Positions 7,207 to 13,197 of a stretch of DNA of 13,637 nt are shown here, piece after piece (position 1 is the first letter of the stretch; each line of letters opens with the position of its first letter). The DNA comes from Campylobacterota bacterium (GTDB lineage Bacteria > Campylobacterota > Campylobacteria > Campylobacterales > SZUA-545): positions 1 through 13,637 of the forward strand of contig PWVP01000017.1 in the NCBI GenBank assembly GCA_003561815.1, written 5' to 3'. The notes below the pieces were generated by a model. That model was not told the origin of the DNA and made no database searches. It saw nothing but the letters and a program-made list of their open reading frames with translations. A program made the position numbers and the translations under genes.

Positions 7207-9039
7207 CTACCCCTCGATGCTCATCAGAAGCTGCCCATTTTGGACATTCTGACCGACGCTGACATGGATGGCGCCTACCTTGCCGTTGGTGTGGGCGGTA
7301 ATCTCTGTCTCCATCTTCATCGCCTCCATGATCATGATCACATCGCCATCTTTGACGCTATCGCCCACATTGACCATCAGTTTGAAGATGCTGCCTGGCA
7401 TCGGGGCTTTGATCTCCTCACTCTTACCCGAAGCGCCCGCCGCCGGGGCTGGCGCAGGAGCGTTTGCGGCAGCGGCCGGTGCAGCGGGGGTGACACTCTG
7501 AAGATGCCCCTCGGCCACCTCCACATGGTAGGTCTGGCCATTGACAGTGACGGTGTAGGGCTCACCCTCTCCTTCGCCAGCAGCGGGTGCGGCGGCGGCC
7601 TTCTCAGCCTCCATCTGGCTGATTTTACGCACATTGACCGGCATCTCGCCTTTAAGGAAGCGAATCCCCTTATCGCCGCAAGCAAAAACGATAAAGATAT
7701 TCTCATCGCTGGTCTCTAGCTTCTCATCCTCAAGCTGCTTTTTAGCCCAGGCGATACTCTTCTTCTCGTCCCGATCGGCGATATCCACCGCACTCTCGGT
7801 GGTGGGCTCGAGCTTGAGCTGCTCGGCCGCCAGCGCCACGATCTCCTCATCGGGTGCGACCGGTGTTTTGCCAAAATAGCCCAGAACCATTTCGCCGTAA
7901 CCTTTGGCGATCTTTTTCCATTTGCCAAACATCACATTGTTAAACGCCTGCTGGAAATAGAACTGGCTCACCGGCGTCACCGAAGTGCCGTAGCCACCCT
8001 TTTCGACCACTTCGCGCATCCCGTAGATCACATCGGTAAACTTATCCAGAATGTTGTTGTCCCGCATCATCTGGGTGTTGGCCGTCAGCGCACCACCGGG
8101 CATGGGGGAGTACTGAATCAGCGCAGAGACCTCTTTAGCTTCCGGGGGGATGTAGTAGTCTTTAAGCGCCTCTTTGAGGATCATCTCACTTTCGAGCACC
8201 TTGTCGAGATCGAGCGCTTCACCCAGATCGTTACCCAGCACAAACTCCTTACCGCGCAGCGCGTGGGCCATCACCAGCACATCGGCGTGGGCCGTGCCAC
8301 CACTGACCGGCTCACGGTCGAGATCGATCCCGTCCGCACCCGCCTCGATCGCTGCCAGATAGCAGGTGACACCGATCCCGGCGGTGTCGTGGGTGTGGTA
8401 GCGGATATGGCACTCCTCGCCCAGCAGCTTGCGCGCCATGGAGACGGTCTCATACACCTTCTGGGGGTTGGCGGTACCCGAGGCGTCTTTAAAGACCACC
8501 GAATCATACGGGATACCCGCATCCATAAAGCTGCGCAGTGTGCGCTCATAAAAGGCGGCATCATGGGCCCCCTCACAGCCGGGGGGCAGATCCATCACGG
8601 TGACGGTCATCTCATGTTTTAGGCCCGCCTCCTTGATCGCTTTGGCCGAGCAGTCGAGGTTACGCACATCGTTGAGCGCATCGAAGTTTCGAATGGTGGT
8701 GATGCCATGCTTTTTAAAGAGCTTAGCGTGCAGATCGATAATCGCTCTTGAGCCGGTATCCAGGCCGACATGGTTTACACCCCGTGCCAGAGTCTGGAGA
8801 TTGACATCCGGCCCGACCGCTTCGCGGAACTTATCCATCATCTCAAAGGCGTTTTCGTTCAGGTAGAAAAAGAGCGACTGAAACCGTGCGCCACCCCCCA
8901 TCTCAAAGTGACGAATCCCCGCATCCAGAGCCGACTGGATGGTCGGGAGAAAATCCTCCATCAGTACGCGACCGCCGAAAACCGACTGAAAGCCGTCGCG
9001 GTAGGTGGTGTCCATTACCTCAATGATCTTCTTTGCCAC
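7207..9039 (-). CDS. oadA: Biotin-dependent decarboxylase alpha subunit (OadA/PycB-like carboxyltransferase plus biotin carrier)
   Basis: 610-aa protein with an N-terminal carboxyltransferase barrel (DTTYRDG at residues 10-16, catalytic-type Lys184 in FKDASG, metal-binding His215 and His217 in HTHDTAG), then the conserved YSPMPGGALTAN segment. A long Ala/Pro-rich hinge (about 475-540) leads to a C-terminal biotinyl domain with the acceptor Lys575 in EAMKMETE. It moves CO2 from the substrate to biotin. With OadB and OadG next to it, the likely role is a Na+-pumping oxaloacetate decarboxylase. It also resembles epsilonproteobacterial PycB, which can act as half of a pyruvate carboxylase with PycA; no pycA is in the window. 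The start is GTG at 9039 behind AGGGGAG. The stop is TAG. Confidence 0.93.
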   Translation of the reverse strand: MAKKIIEVMDTTYRDGFQSVFGGRVLMEDFLPTIQSALDAGIRHFEMGGGARFQSLFFYLNENAFEMMDKFREAVGPDVNLQTLARGVNHVGLDTGSRAIIDLHAKLFKKHGITTIRNFDALNDVRNLDCSAKAIKEAGLKHEMTVTVMDLPPGCEGAHDAAFYERTLRSFMDAGIPYDSVVFKDASGTANPQKVYETVSMARKLLGEECHIRYHTHDTAGIGVTCYLAAIEAGADGIDLDREPVSGGTAHADVLVMAHALRGKEFVLGNDLGEALDLDKVLESEMILKEALKDYYIPPEAKEVSALIQYSPMPGGALTANTQMMRDNNILDKFTDVIYGMREVVEKGGYGTSVTPVSQFYFQQAFNNVMFGKWKKIAKGYGEMVLGYFGKTPVAPDEEIVALAAEQLKLEPTTESAVDIADRDEKKSIAWAKKQLEDEKLETSDENIFIVFACGDKGIRFLKGEMPVNVRKISQMEAEKAAAAPAAGEGEGEPYTVTVNGQTYHVEVAEGHLQSVTPAAPAAAANAPAPAPAAGASGKSEEIKAPMPGSIFKLMVNVGDSVKDGDVIMIMEAMKMETEITAHTNGKVGAIHVSVGQNVQNGQLLMSIEG

Positions 9040-9059
9040 TCTTGACTCTCCCCTCTTCT

Positions 9060-9314
9060 TTAGGATTTTCGTTTTTTACGGTGCATTGTAATGGCTGCCA
9101 TTATAACAGCCGGGAGATTATCATCCCCCGCCGCTGCAGCCGGTGCACCCACAGCGGGTGTAGAGCCGCTGCCAGGCTGCTTTTCGGGAAAGAAGCGGCG
9201 CACCACCCACCCCTGAAGCAGTAAAACCCCCACTAAAAGGGTCAAAAACAAGAACACCACCGAGACGCCCAAAACCATAAATTTGAGCGACTCGACTACC
9301 AGATTGACCTCCAT
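9060..9314 (-). CDS. oadG: Sodium-translocating decarboxylase gamma subunit (OadG family)
   Basis: 84-aa small membrane protein. One transmembrane helix (about residues 12-35, FMVLGVSVVFLFLTLLVGVL) is followed by a Pro/Ala/Gly linker and a C-terminal helix with PAVIMAAITMHRKKRKS, the familiar OadG end. In the family it holds the alpha and beta subunits together. The order oadG-oadA-oadB is seen in several sodium-pump decarboxylase operons. The ATG at 9314 has a strong AAGGAG six bases upstream, overlapping the TAA that ends the flhA C-terminal frame, so translation is probably coupled to that frame. Twenty bases separate it from oadA. Confidence 0.9.
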   Translation of the reverse strand: MEVNLVVESLKFMVLGVSVVFLFLTLLVGVLLLQGWVVRRFFPEKQPGSGSTPAVGAPAAAAGDDNLPAVIMAAITMHRKKRKS

Positions 9315-9323
9315 CGGCTCTCC

Positions 9324-9599
9324 TTACCAGTCGTTAATCACAATACTCCCCAGCACCTCAAAACGGGCACTTGGGTCGATTTCGGCGTGGCTTAAGACCA
9401 CCACATCCAGCCCAAACCGCTCATAGATATCACTCAGCGGCTTTCTCAGCATCGGATCGACGATAATCACCACCGGTGCTACGCCGCGCTCAAGCACCTC
9501 TTTGGCTTTGGCACCCGTCGCCTCCACCAGTGTGCCGATCTCTTTGACGCTTAAGAGAAAGTTTCGCTGACCGTTTTGCTCTTTGACCTTATCGAGCAT
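9324..9599 (-). CDS. flhA: FlhA C-terminal subdomain, in frame behind the amber codon
   Basis: 91 codons from ATG 9599 to TAA, in the same frame as flhA and separated from it only by TAG CAG CAG. The sequence matches the end of FlhA, not a separate family: LLSVKEIGTLVE, ERGVAPVVIIVDP, MLRKPLSDIYER, VVVLSHAEIDP and LGSIVIND align with recalled Helicobacter FlhA (LLLNVGELQKLIE, KGIAPVILIVEP, VVVLSHAELDP) without gap or frameshift. By length it corresponds to the last subdomain (D4) of the FlhA cytoplasmic domain, known to take part in binding substrate-chaperone complexes and in ring packing. No good ribosome-binding site precedes the ATG, so separate expression would rely on reinitiation after the TAG. 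It could be made by readthrough, as a split subunit, or not at all. Confidence 0.85.
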   Translation of the reverse strand: MLDKVKEQNGQRNFLLSVKEIGTLVEATGAKAKEVLERGVAPVVIIVDPMLRKPLSDIYERFGLDVVVLSHAEIDPSARFEVLGSIVINDW

Positions 9600-9605
9600 C
9601 TGCTG

Positions 9606-9608
9606 CTA
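9606..9608 (-). other. flhA: In-frame amber (TAG) codon interrupting flhA
   Basis: On the minus strand the codons read GCC AAC TAG CAG CAG ATG CTC GAT AAG. By comparison with recalled Helicobacter FlhA (...STDSEQFLLNKL...), TAG takes the place of a Glu or similar residue, so one base change from GAG or CAG would explain it. The frame on both sides is FlhA with nothing missing. TAG ends nudix, tpiA, oadA and oadB normally, so it is not a generally reassigned codon. Confidence 0.9.
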
Positions 9609-11591
9609 GTTGGCTGTGTCGATTGTCAGCAACCGAATCATACCCTGATCATTTTTATAAAGCCCCGTAATGGTTCGGGCCAGCCGGGAGCGCACCTGCT
9701 CTAAAAGGATATCGGGGCTCTTGGTCACCTCCGCCACATCGGCGATCGTCTCCATAATGGTCAACATGTCACGGATGGGCACCTTCTCATGGAGCAGATC
9801 TTTAAGAATCCGCTGAATCACGCCCACGCTGGCCACCCGCAACACATCCTCCACCACCGCCGGATACTCTTTTTTCAGCGAATCGACCAGCTTCTGCACA
9901 TCCTGGCGGGTGAGCATCTCTTCAGCGTGCTTTTTGACCAGCTCTGAGAGGTGGGTGGTGATGACGGTGGCGGGATCGACGACGGTGTAGCCTTTGATAA
10001 TCGCATCCTCTTTGCGATCGGGGGTCACCCAGGTGGCATCCAGCCCGAAGGCGGGCTCTTTGGTCGCAATCCCCTCAATCTCATCCATCACCAGTCCGCT
10101 GTTCATTGCCAGAAAGTGGCCCGGATAGACCTGTCCGCCCCCGATGCTGACCCCCTTGAGCAGAATCTCGTAGCTGTTGGGCTCGAGCTGCAGGTTGTCG
10201 CGAATACGCACCTGCGGCATTAAAAAGCCAAACTCGCTGGCGATTTTGCGTCGCATGGTGCGGATACGATCGAGCAGATCGCCACCCTGGGCCTTATCGG
10301 CCAGCTTGATGAGCTGATAACCCACATCCAGCTCCAGAAGCTCCACTTTAAGGATATCCTCGAGCGCCTTCTCCTCTTCGGCTTTAAGCTCCTCAGGGCT
10401 CTTCTCTTTAGCCTTGGGCTCCCCCTCTTTGGCGCCGCCCTTAGCGCCACCGGCAGGAGGGGTGCCCTTTGAGGCGCTACGCGCCGGTGGTGTGCCCTTC
10501 TGGGCGGTGGCAACCGCATCGGCCGCTGAGAGTTCGGCCAGAACCGGAAAGCGGGCTTTGAGGAAGTTACTAATCGCCCCATCCTGCGAGTCGCGCACCA
10601 GTATCGCCATCAGGATAAAACAGAGCCCCACAATCAGCAGCGAGATGGTCGGCAATCCCGGTACCGCTGCAAAGAGCAGCAGAATGCCGCCGACGATAAA
10701 CATCACCTTGTAGTCGCGACCTAGCTGGGTGATTACACCGGAGGCGAAGTTGGCATCCTCTTTACTCGCCCGGGTGATGATAATACCGGTGGCGGTGGCC
10801 ACCAGCAGCGCCGGGATAGTGCCCACCAGACCGTCACCGATGGTGAGGATGGTAAAGGTGGTGGCACTCTCACCCATGGTCATATCGTGCTGAAACACCC
10901 CGATCAGGATCCCGCCGATGATGTTGATCAGGGTGATAATAATCGCGGCGATCGCATCGCCTTTGACAAACTTACTCGAACCGTCCATTGCGCCGTAGAA
11001 GTTGGCCTCACTGATAATCTCCTGGCGGCGCTGTCGGGCCTGCTCCTCATCAATCAGACCCGCGTTGAGATCCGCATCGATCGCCATCTGCTTACCGGGC
11101 ATCGCATCGAGGGTAAAGCGCGCGGAGACTTCGGCCACACGGGTTGAGCCGTTGGTGATGACGATAAAGTTCACCAGCACCAGAATCGAGAAGATCACAA
11201 TCCCGATCACATAGTTGCCCCCCACCACGAAGCTGCCGAAGCTGGCGATGATATCACTGACCGCATCGGGCCCCTCGTGCCCTTCAGAGAGGATCATCCG
11301 GGTGGTGGCGACATTGAGGCTCAGACGAAAGAGGGTAACCATCAGCACCAGTGTCGGATAGGTGGTAAAGTCGGTGGGTCGTGCGATAAAGACCGAGATG
11401 AGGATAATCAGTGTCGCGATCGAGATGGAGAGGACCAGCAGAATATCCAGCACCGCTGAAGGGAGCGGCACGATGATAATCGCCATAATCCCGACGATGA
11501 CCAGCACGATGGTCAGCTGCTTAGCCTCCATCACAGCCCGCATAAAGGGAAAAACGCGGGTAAGGAGATTAAAGGTGTTTGCCCGGGCCAT
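9606..11591 (-). CDS. flhA: Flagellar type III export gate protein FlhA (amber-terminated, 661 aa)
   Basis: Inner-membrane protein of the flagellar protein-export gate. The N-terminal half has about eight helices between residues 27 and 332. It carries the FHIPEP signature (FRLSLNVATTRMIL, 88-101) and the conserved cytoplasmic loop (about 148-210) ending in FVKGDAIAA, with Asp212 matching the Asp that is important for proton-driven export. A linker (about 333-412) is longer than usual, holds two copies of KGTPPA, and is rich in Ala, Gly, Lys and Glu. The cytoplasmic domain follows but stops at residue 661, about 93 residues early, at an in-frame TAG. Read through, the total would be 755 codons against roughly 690-735 in relatives. 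The ATG overlaps the rrf2 TGA by one base (TGATG). Confidence 0.93.
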   Translation of the reverse strand: MARANTFNLLTRVFPFMRAVMEAKQLTIVLVIVGIMAIIIVPLPSAVLDILLVLSISIATLIILISVFIARPTDFTTYPTLVLMVTLFRLSLNVATTRMILSEGHEGPDAVSDIIASFGSFVVGGNYVIGIVIFSILVLVNFIVITNGSTRVAEVSARFTLDAMPGKQMAIDADLNAGLIDEEQARQRRQEIISEANFYGAMDGSSKFVKGDAIAAIIITLINIIGGILIGVFQHDMTMGESATTFTILTIGDGLVGTIPALLVATATGIIITRASKEDANFASGVITQLGRDYKVMFIVGGILLLFAAVPGLPTISLLIVGLCFILMAILVRDSQDGAISNFLKARFPVLAELSAADAVATAQKGTPPARSASKGTPPAGGAKGGAKEGEPKAKEKSPEELKAEEEKALEDILKVELLELDVGYQLIKLADKAQGGDLLDRIRTMRRKIASEFGFLMPQVRIRDNLQLEPNSYEILLKGVSIGGGQVYPGHFLAMNSGLVMDEIEGIATKEPAFGLDATWVTPDRKEDAIIKGYTVVDPATVITTHLSELVKKHAEEMLTRQDVQKLVDSLKKEYPAVVEDVLRVASVGVIQRILKDLLHEKVPIRDMLTIMETIADVAEVTKSPDILLEQVRSRLARTITGLYKNDQGMIRLLTIDTAN

Positions 11592-12001
11592 CAGTCACTA
11601 ATCAGATCGGCGATGGTGGTTTCGCTTAGCAGGTTATCGATCCGCCCCTGGAGTCGATTAATAAAGGGCCAGATGCTGCACACGCTTCCTTTATCGGCTC
11701 CGCTGGGGCAGTCGCACACCGCCGAGGCGCACTCCAGAACCGTTCCCGAGCTGCCATCGATCGCCCGCACAAGCGATAAAACAGCGATCTCTTCTGGCTC
11801 TTTGGCCAGATCGAAACCCCCGCCCGCCCCTTTAAAGGAGACCAGAAGCTCCGCTTTAGCCAGGGATTGAAGCACTTTAGCCAGAAAGCTTCTTGAGAGG
11901 CCGAGATCGGTAGAGAGCGAGAGGACATCGCGGGGGCCTCCGCTTTTGGCGATCGCCACCACAGCCATCAACGCATACTCGCTTGCTTTGGTAAAGAGCA
12001 T
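11591..12001 (-). CDS. Rrf2-family transcriptional regulator, probable Fe-S cluster type
   Basis: 136-aa Rrf2 protein. The N-terminal winged helix-turn-helix spans about residues 1-62 (TKASEYALMAV, LSRSFLAKVLQSLAKA, KGAGGGFDL). The C-terminal half has Cys91, Cys96, Cys98 and Cys108 (CASAVCDCP ... VCSIWP), a spacing like that of the Fe-S ligands in IscR/NsrR-type members, so it may sense iron-sulfur status, oxygen or NO. The ATG at 12001 follows AAGGTGG. It is first gene of the flhA-oad operon and probably controls its own promoter. The order flhA-rrf2 divergent from rpsO matches Campylobacter jejuni as I recall it. Target genes and ligand are not known from the sequence. Confidence 0.9.
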   Translation of the reverse strand: MLFTKASEYALMAVVAIAKSGGPRDVLSLSTDLGLSRSFLAKVLQSLAKAELLVSFKGAGGGFDLAKEPEEIAVLSLVRAIDGSSGTVLECASAVCDCPSGADKGSVCSIWPFINRLQGRIDNLLSETTIADLISD

Positions 12002-12028
12002 CGACCACCTTGCCTGTATTTGGGCATG

Positions 12029-12034
12029 ATTGTA
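12029..12034 (-). promoter_or_regulatory. Candidate -10 box of the rrf2-flhA-oad operon
   Basis: On the minus strand this reads TACAAT, 27 bases before the rrf2 ATG, preceded by TTTTTTACCGG. No clear -35 box is seen. A short inverted repeat CGGT-A5-ACCG (12044-12056) lies just upstream and could be an operator, but it is small. Confidence 0.4.
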
Positions 12035-12097
12035 GATAAGATCCGGTAAAAAACCGCTTTTGGCGCGCGATGCAAGCCCAGCTTAAGCCCGCTTGGC

Positions 12098-12103
12098 TAC
12101 AAT
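12098..12103 (+). promoter_or_regulatory. Candidate -10 box of rpsO
   Basis: TACAAT lies about 55 bases before the rpsO start. Transcription would begin near 12110, leaving a leader of about 47 bases that opens directly into a small hairpin. No clear -35 is present. An imperfect inverted repeat with GCTTAAGC at its centre (12081-12088) lies just upstream. Confidence 0.4.
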
Positions 12104-12113
12104 TTCGGCCTTT

Positions 12114-12127
12114 GTGGGGCGACCCGC
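12114..12127 (+). promoter_or_regulatory. Possible S15-binding leader hairpin of rpsO
   Basis: The predicted rpsO leader contains a 5-bp stem GTGGG / CCCGC closed by a GCGA tetraloop (GNRA type). The second pair is U-G next to G-C pairs. S15 is known to recognise a G-U/G-C element in 16S rRNA, and in several bacteria S15 represses its own mRNA through a leader that mimics this site. The match is short and the link is inference. The ribosome-binding site AGGAG (12146-12150) lies 18 bases downstream. Confidence 0.3.
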
Positions 12128-12156
12128 AGAAAATCTATACCTATCAGGAGGTCACC

Positions 12157-12432
12157 ATGGCTTTAGATAAGGCGAAGAAGCAGGAGATTATTCAGAAGTT
12201 CGGCGCTGGCGCAAACGACACCGGCTCCCCCTCTGTACAGATCGCACTGCTAACTGAGCGGATTGCCTATCTTACCGATCATCTCAAAGAGAACAAAAAG
12301 GACCACGCTTCCAAGCTGGGGCTTTTGAAACTCGTCGGTCAACGACGCCGTCTGATGCGCTATCTTCGCAAAAAAGATATCCACCGATACGCCGAGACCA
12401 TTAAAGAGCTGGGTCTTAAAGACAAGGTCTAA
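12157..12432 (+). CDS. rpsO: Small ribosomal subunit protein uS15
   Basis: 91-aa ribosomal protein S15, which binds the central domain of 16S rRNA early in 30S assembly. The family pattern is clear: FGAGANDTGSPSVQIALLTERI, then LTDHLKENKKDHASKLGLL, and the highly conserved VGQRRRLMRYLRKKD with YAETIKELGL near the end. The length is 2-3 residues above the E. coli protein. ATG 12157 is chosen because AGGAG lies six bases upstream and the sequence from there matches S15; the frame is open upstream but that part is not S15-like. It is divergent from rrf2, with cmoA and tilS following on the same strand. Confidence 0.98.
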   Translation: MALDKAKKQEIIQKFGAGANDTGSPSVQIALLTERIAYLTDHLKENKKDHASKLGLLKLVGQRRRLMRYLRKKDIHRYAETIKELGLKDKV

Positions 12433-12440
12433 GCTACTCT

Positions 12441-12463
12441 CCAGGCGGGCGTGCCCCGTCTGG
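12441..12463 (+). terminator. Hairpin after rpsO
   Basis: A 9-bp stem (CCAGGCGGG / CCCGTCTGG, one G-U pair) with loop CGTGC starts 9 bases after the rpsO stop. No T-tract follows, so it may be a 3'-stabilising or attenuating hairpin between the abundant rpsO message and cmoA rather than a full terminator. Confidence 0.5.
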
Positions 12464-12486
12464 TCGCACAGATAAACGGATTTGCC

Positions 12487-13197
12487 ATGGGCAAAGATAC
12501 CCTCTTCACACACCCTCCCCAACAGCAGTTTGAGTTTAACGAGTCGGTCGCCGCGGTTTTTGATGATATGCTGGCCCGATCGGTGCCCTACTACCGCGAG
12601 AGCTTAACCCTGAGTGCCGAGCTGATCACCCGCTGGGTGGCGCCTGAGGCTTCGGTAGTGGATCTGGGCTGCTCGACGGGCAACCTGCTGCTACTGCTCC
12701 ATAAACTCAGTGGCGGCTCACTCCGGCTAACCGGCGTTGATAGCTCTGAGGCGATGATTGCCCAGGCGCAAAAAAAGGCCGATGCGTTGGGGGCGCCGAT
12801 TGAGTACCGGATTGCCGATGTGAACCGGTGCGACTTTCGTCAGCAGCAGGCGGTGTGTGCCCATCTGCTTTTGCAGTTTATCCGCCCGCCTAAACGGCTC
12901 GAGCTTCTGCGCCGCATCCATGGCTGGCTGGAGCCAGAGGGGGTCTTCTGCTTTAGCGAGAAGCTCACCAGCGATCACAAAAAGCTCGATCGGCTCCTGA
13001 TTGAGCGCTACCTGGACTACAAGCGATCGATGGGCTATAGCGACTATGAGATTGCCCGCAAACGCGAAGCGCTGGAGAATGTTCTCATCCCCTACTCGGC
13101 CAAGGAGAATGAGCAGATGGCCCTTGATGCGGGCTTTAGCCATGTGGAGTGCATCTTCCGCTGGAACAACTTCGCCACCTTCTGGGCCGTCAAGTGA
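12487..13197 (+). CDS. cmoA: Carboxy-S-adenosyl-L-methionine synthase CmoA
   Basis: 236-aa class I SAM-binding protein. CmoA makes carboxy-SAM from SAM and prephenate; CmoB then uses it to form the cmo5U modification at wobble U34 of tRNAs. The CmoA-type N-terminus (FEFNESVAAVFDDMLARSVPYY), SAM motif I (VVDLGCSTGNLL, residues 57-68), motif II acidic GVDSS, IADVNRCDF, and the late EKLTSDHKKLDRLLIERYLDYKR region all fit CmoA rather than a generic methyltransferase. ATG 12487 is the first Met that gives the family start; its ribosome-binding site (ACGGA) is weak. The stop overlaps the tilS start (GTGA). No cmoB is in the window. Confidence 0.92.
   Translation: MGKDTLFTHPPQQQFEFNESVAAVFDDMLARSVPYYRESLTLSAELITRWVAPEASVVDLGCSTGNLLLLLHKLSGGSLRLTGVDSSEAMIAQAQKKADALGAPIEYRIADVNRCDFRQQQAVCAHLLLQFIRPPKRLELLRRIHGWLEPEGVFCFSEKLTSDHKKLDRLLIERYLDYKRSMGYSDYEIARKREALENVLIPYSAKENEQMALDAGFSHVECIFRWNNFATFWAVK

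Noticed and set aside
9324..9599. Separate small gene of unknown function after flhA
   Set aside because: The frame is continuous with flhA and the sequence aligns to the FlhA C-terminus, so it is the end of flhA.
9606..9608. Global reassignment of TAG to an amino acid
   Set aside because: nudix, tpiA, oadA and oadB all end in TAG at or close to the expected family C-terminus, so TAG is used as a normal stop in this genome.
12070..12156. N-terminal extension of rpsO from an earlier start
   Set aside because: The extra 29 codons are not S15-like and cover the candidate -10 box and leader; the ATG at 12157 has a strong ribosome-binding site.
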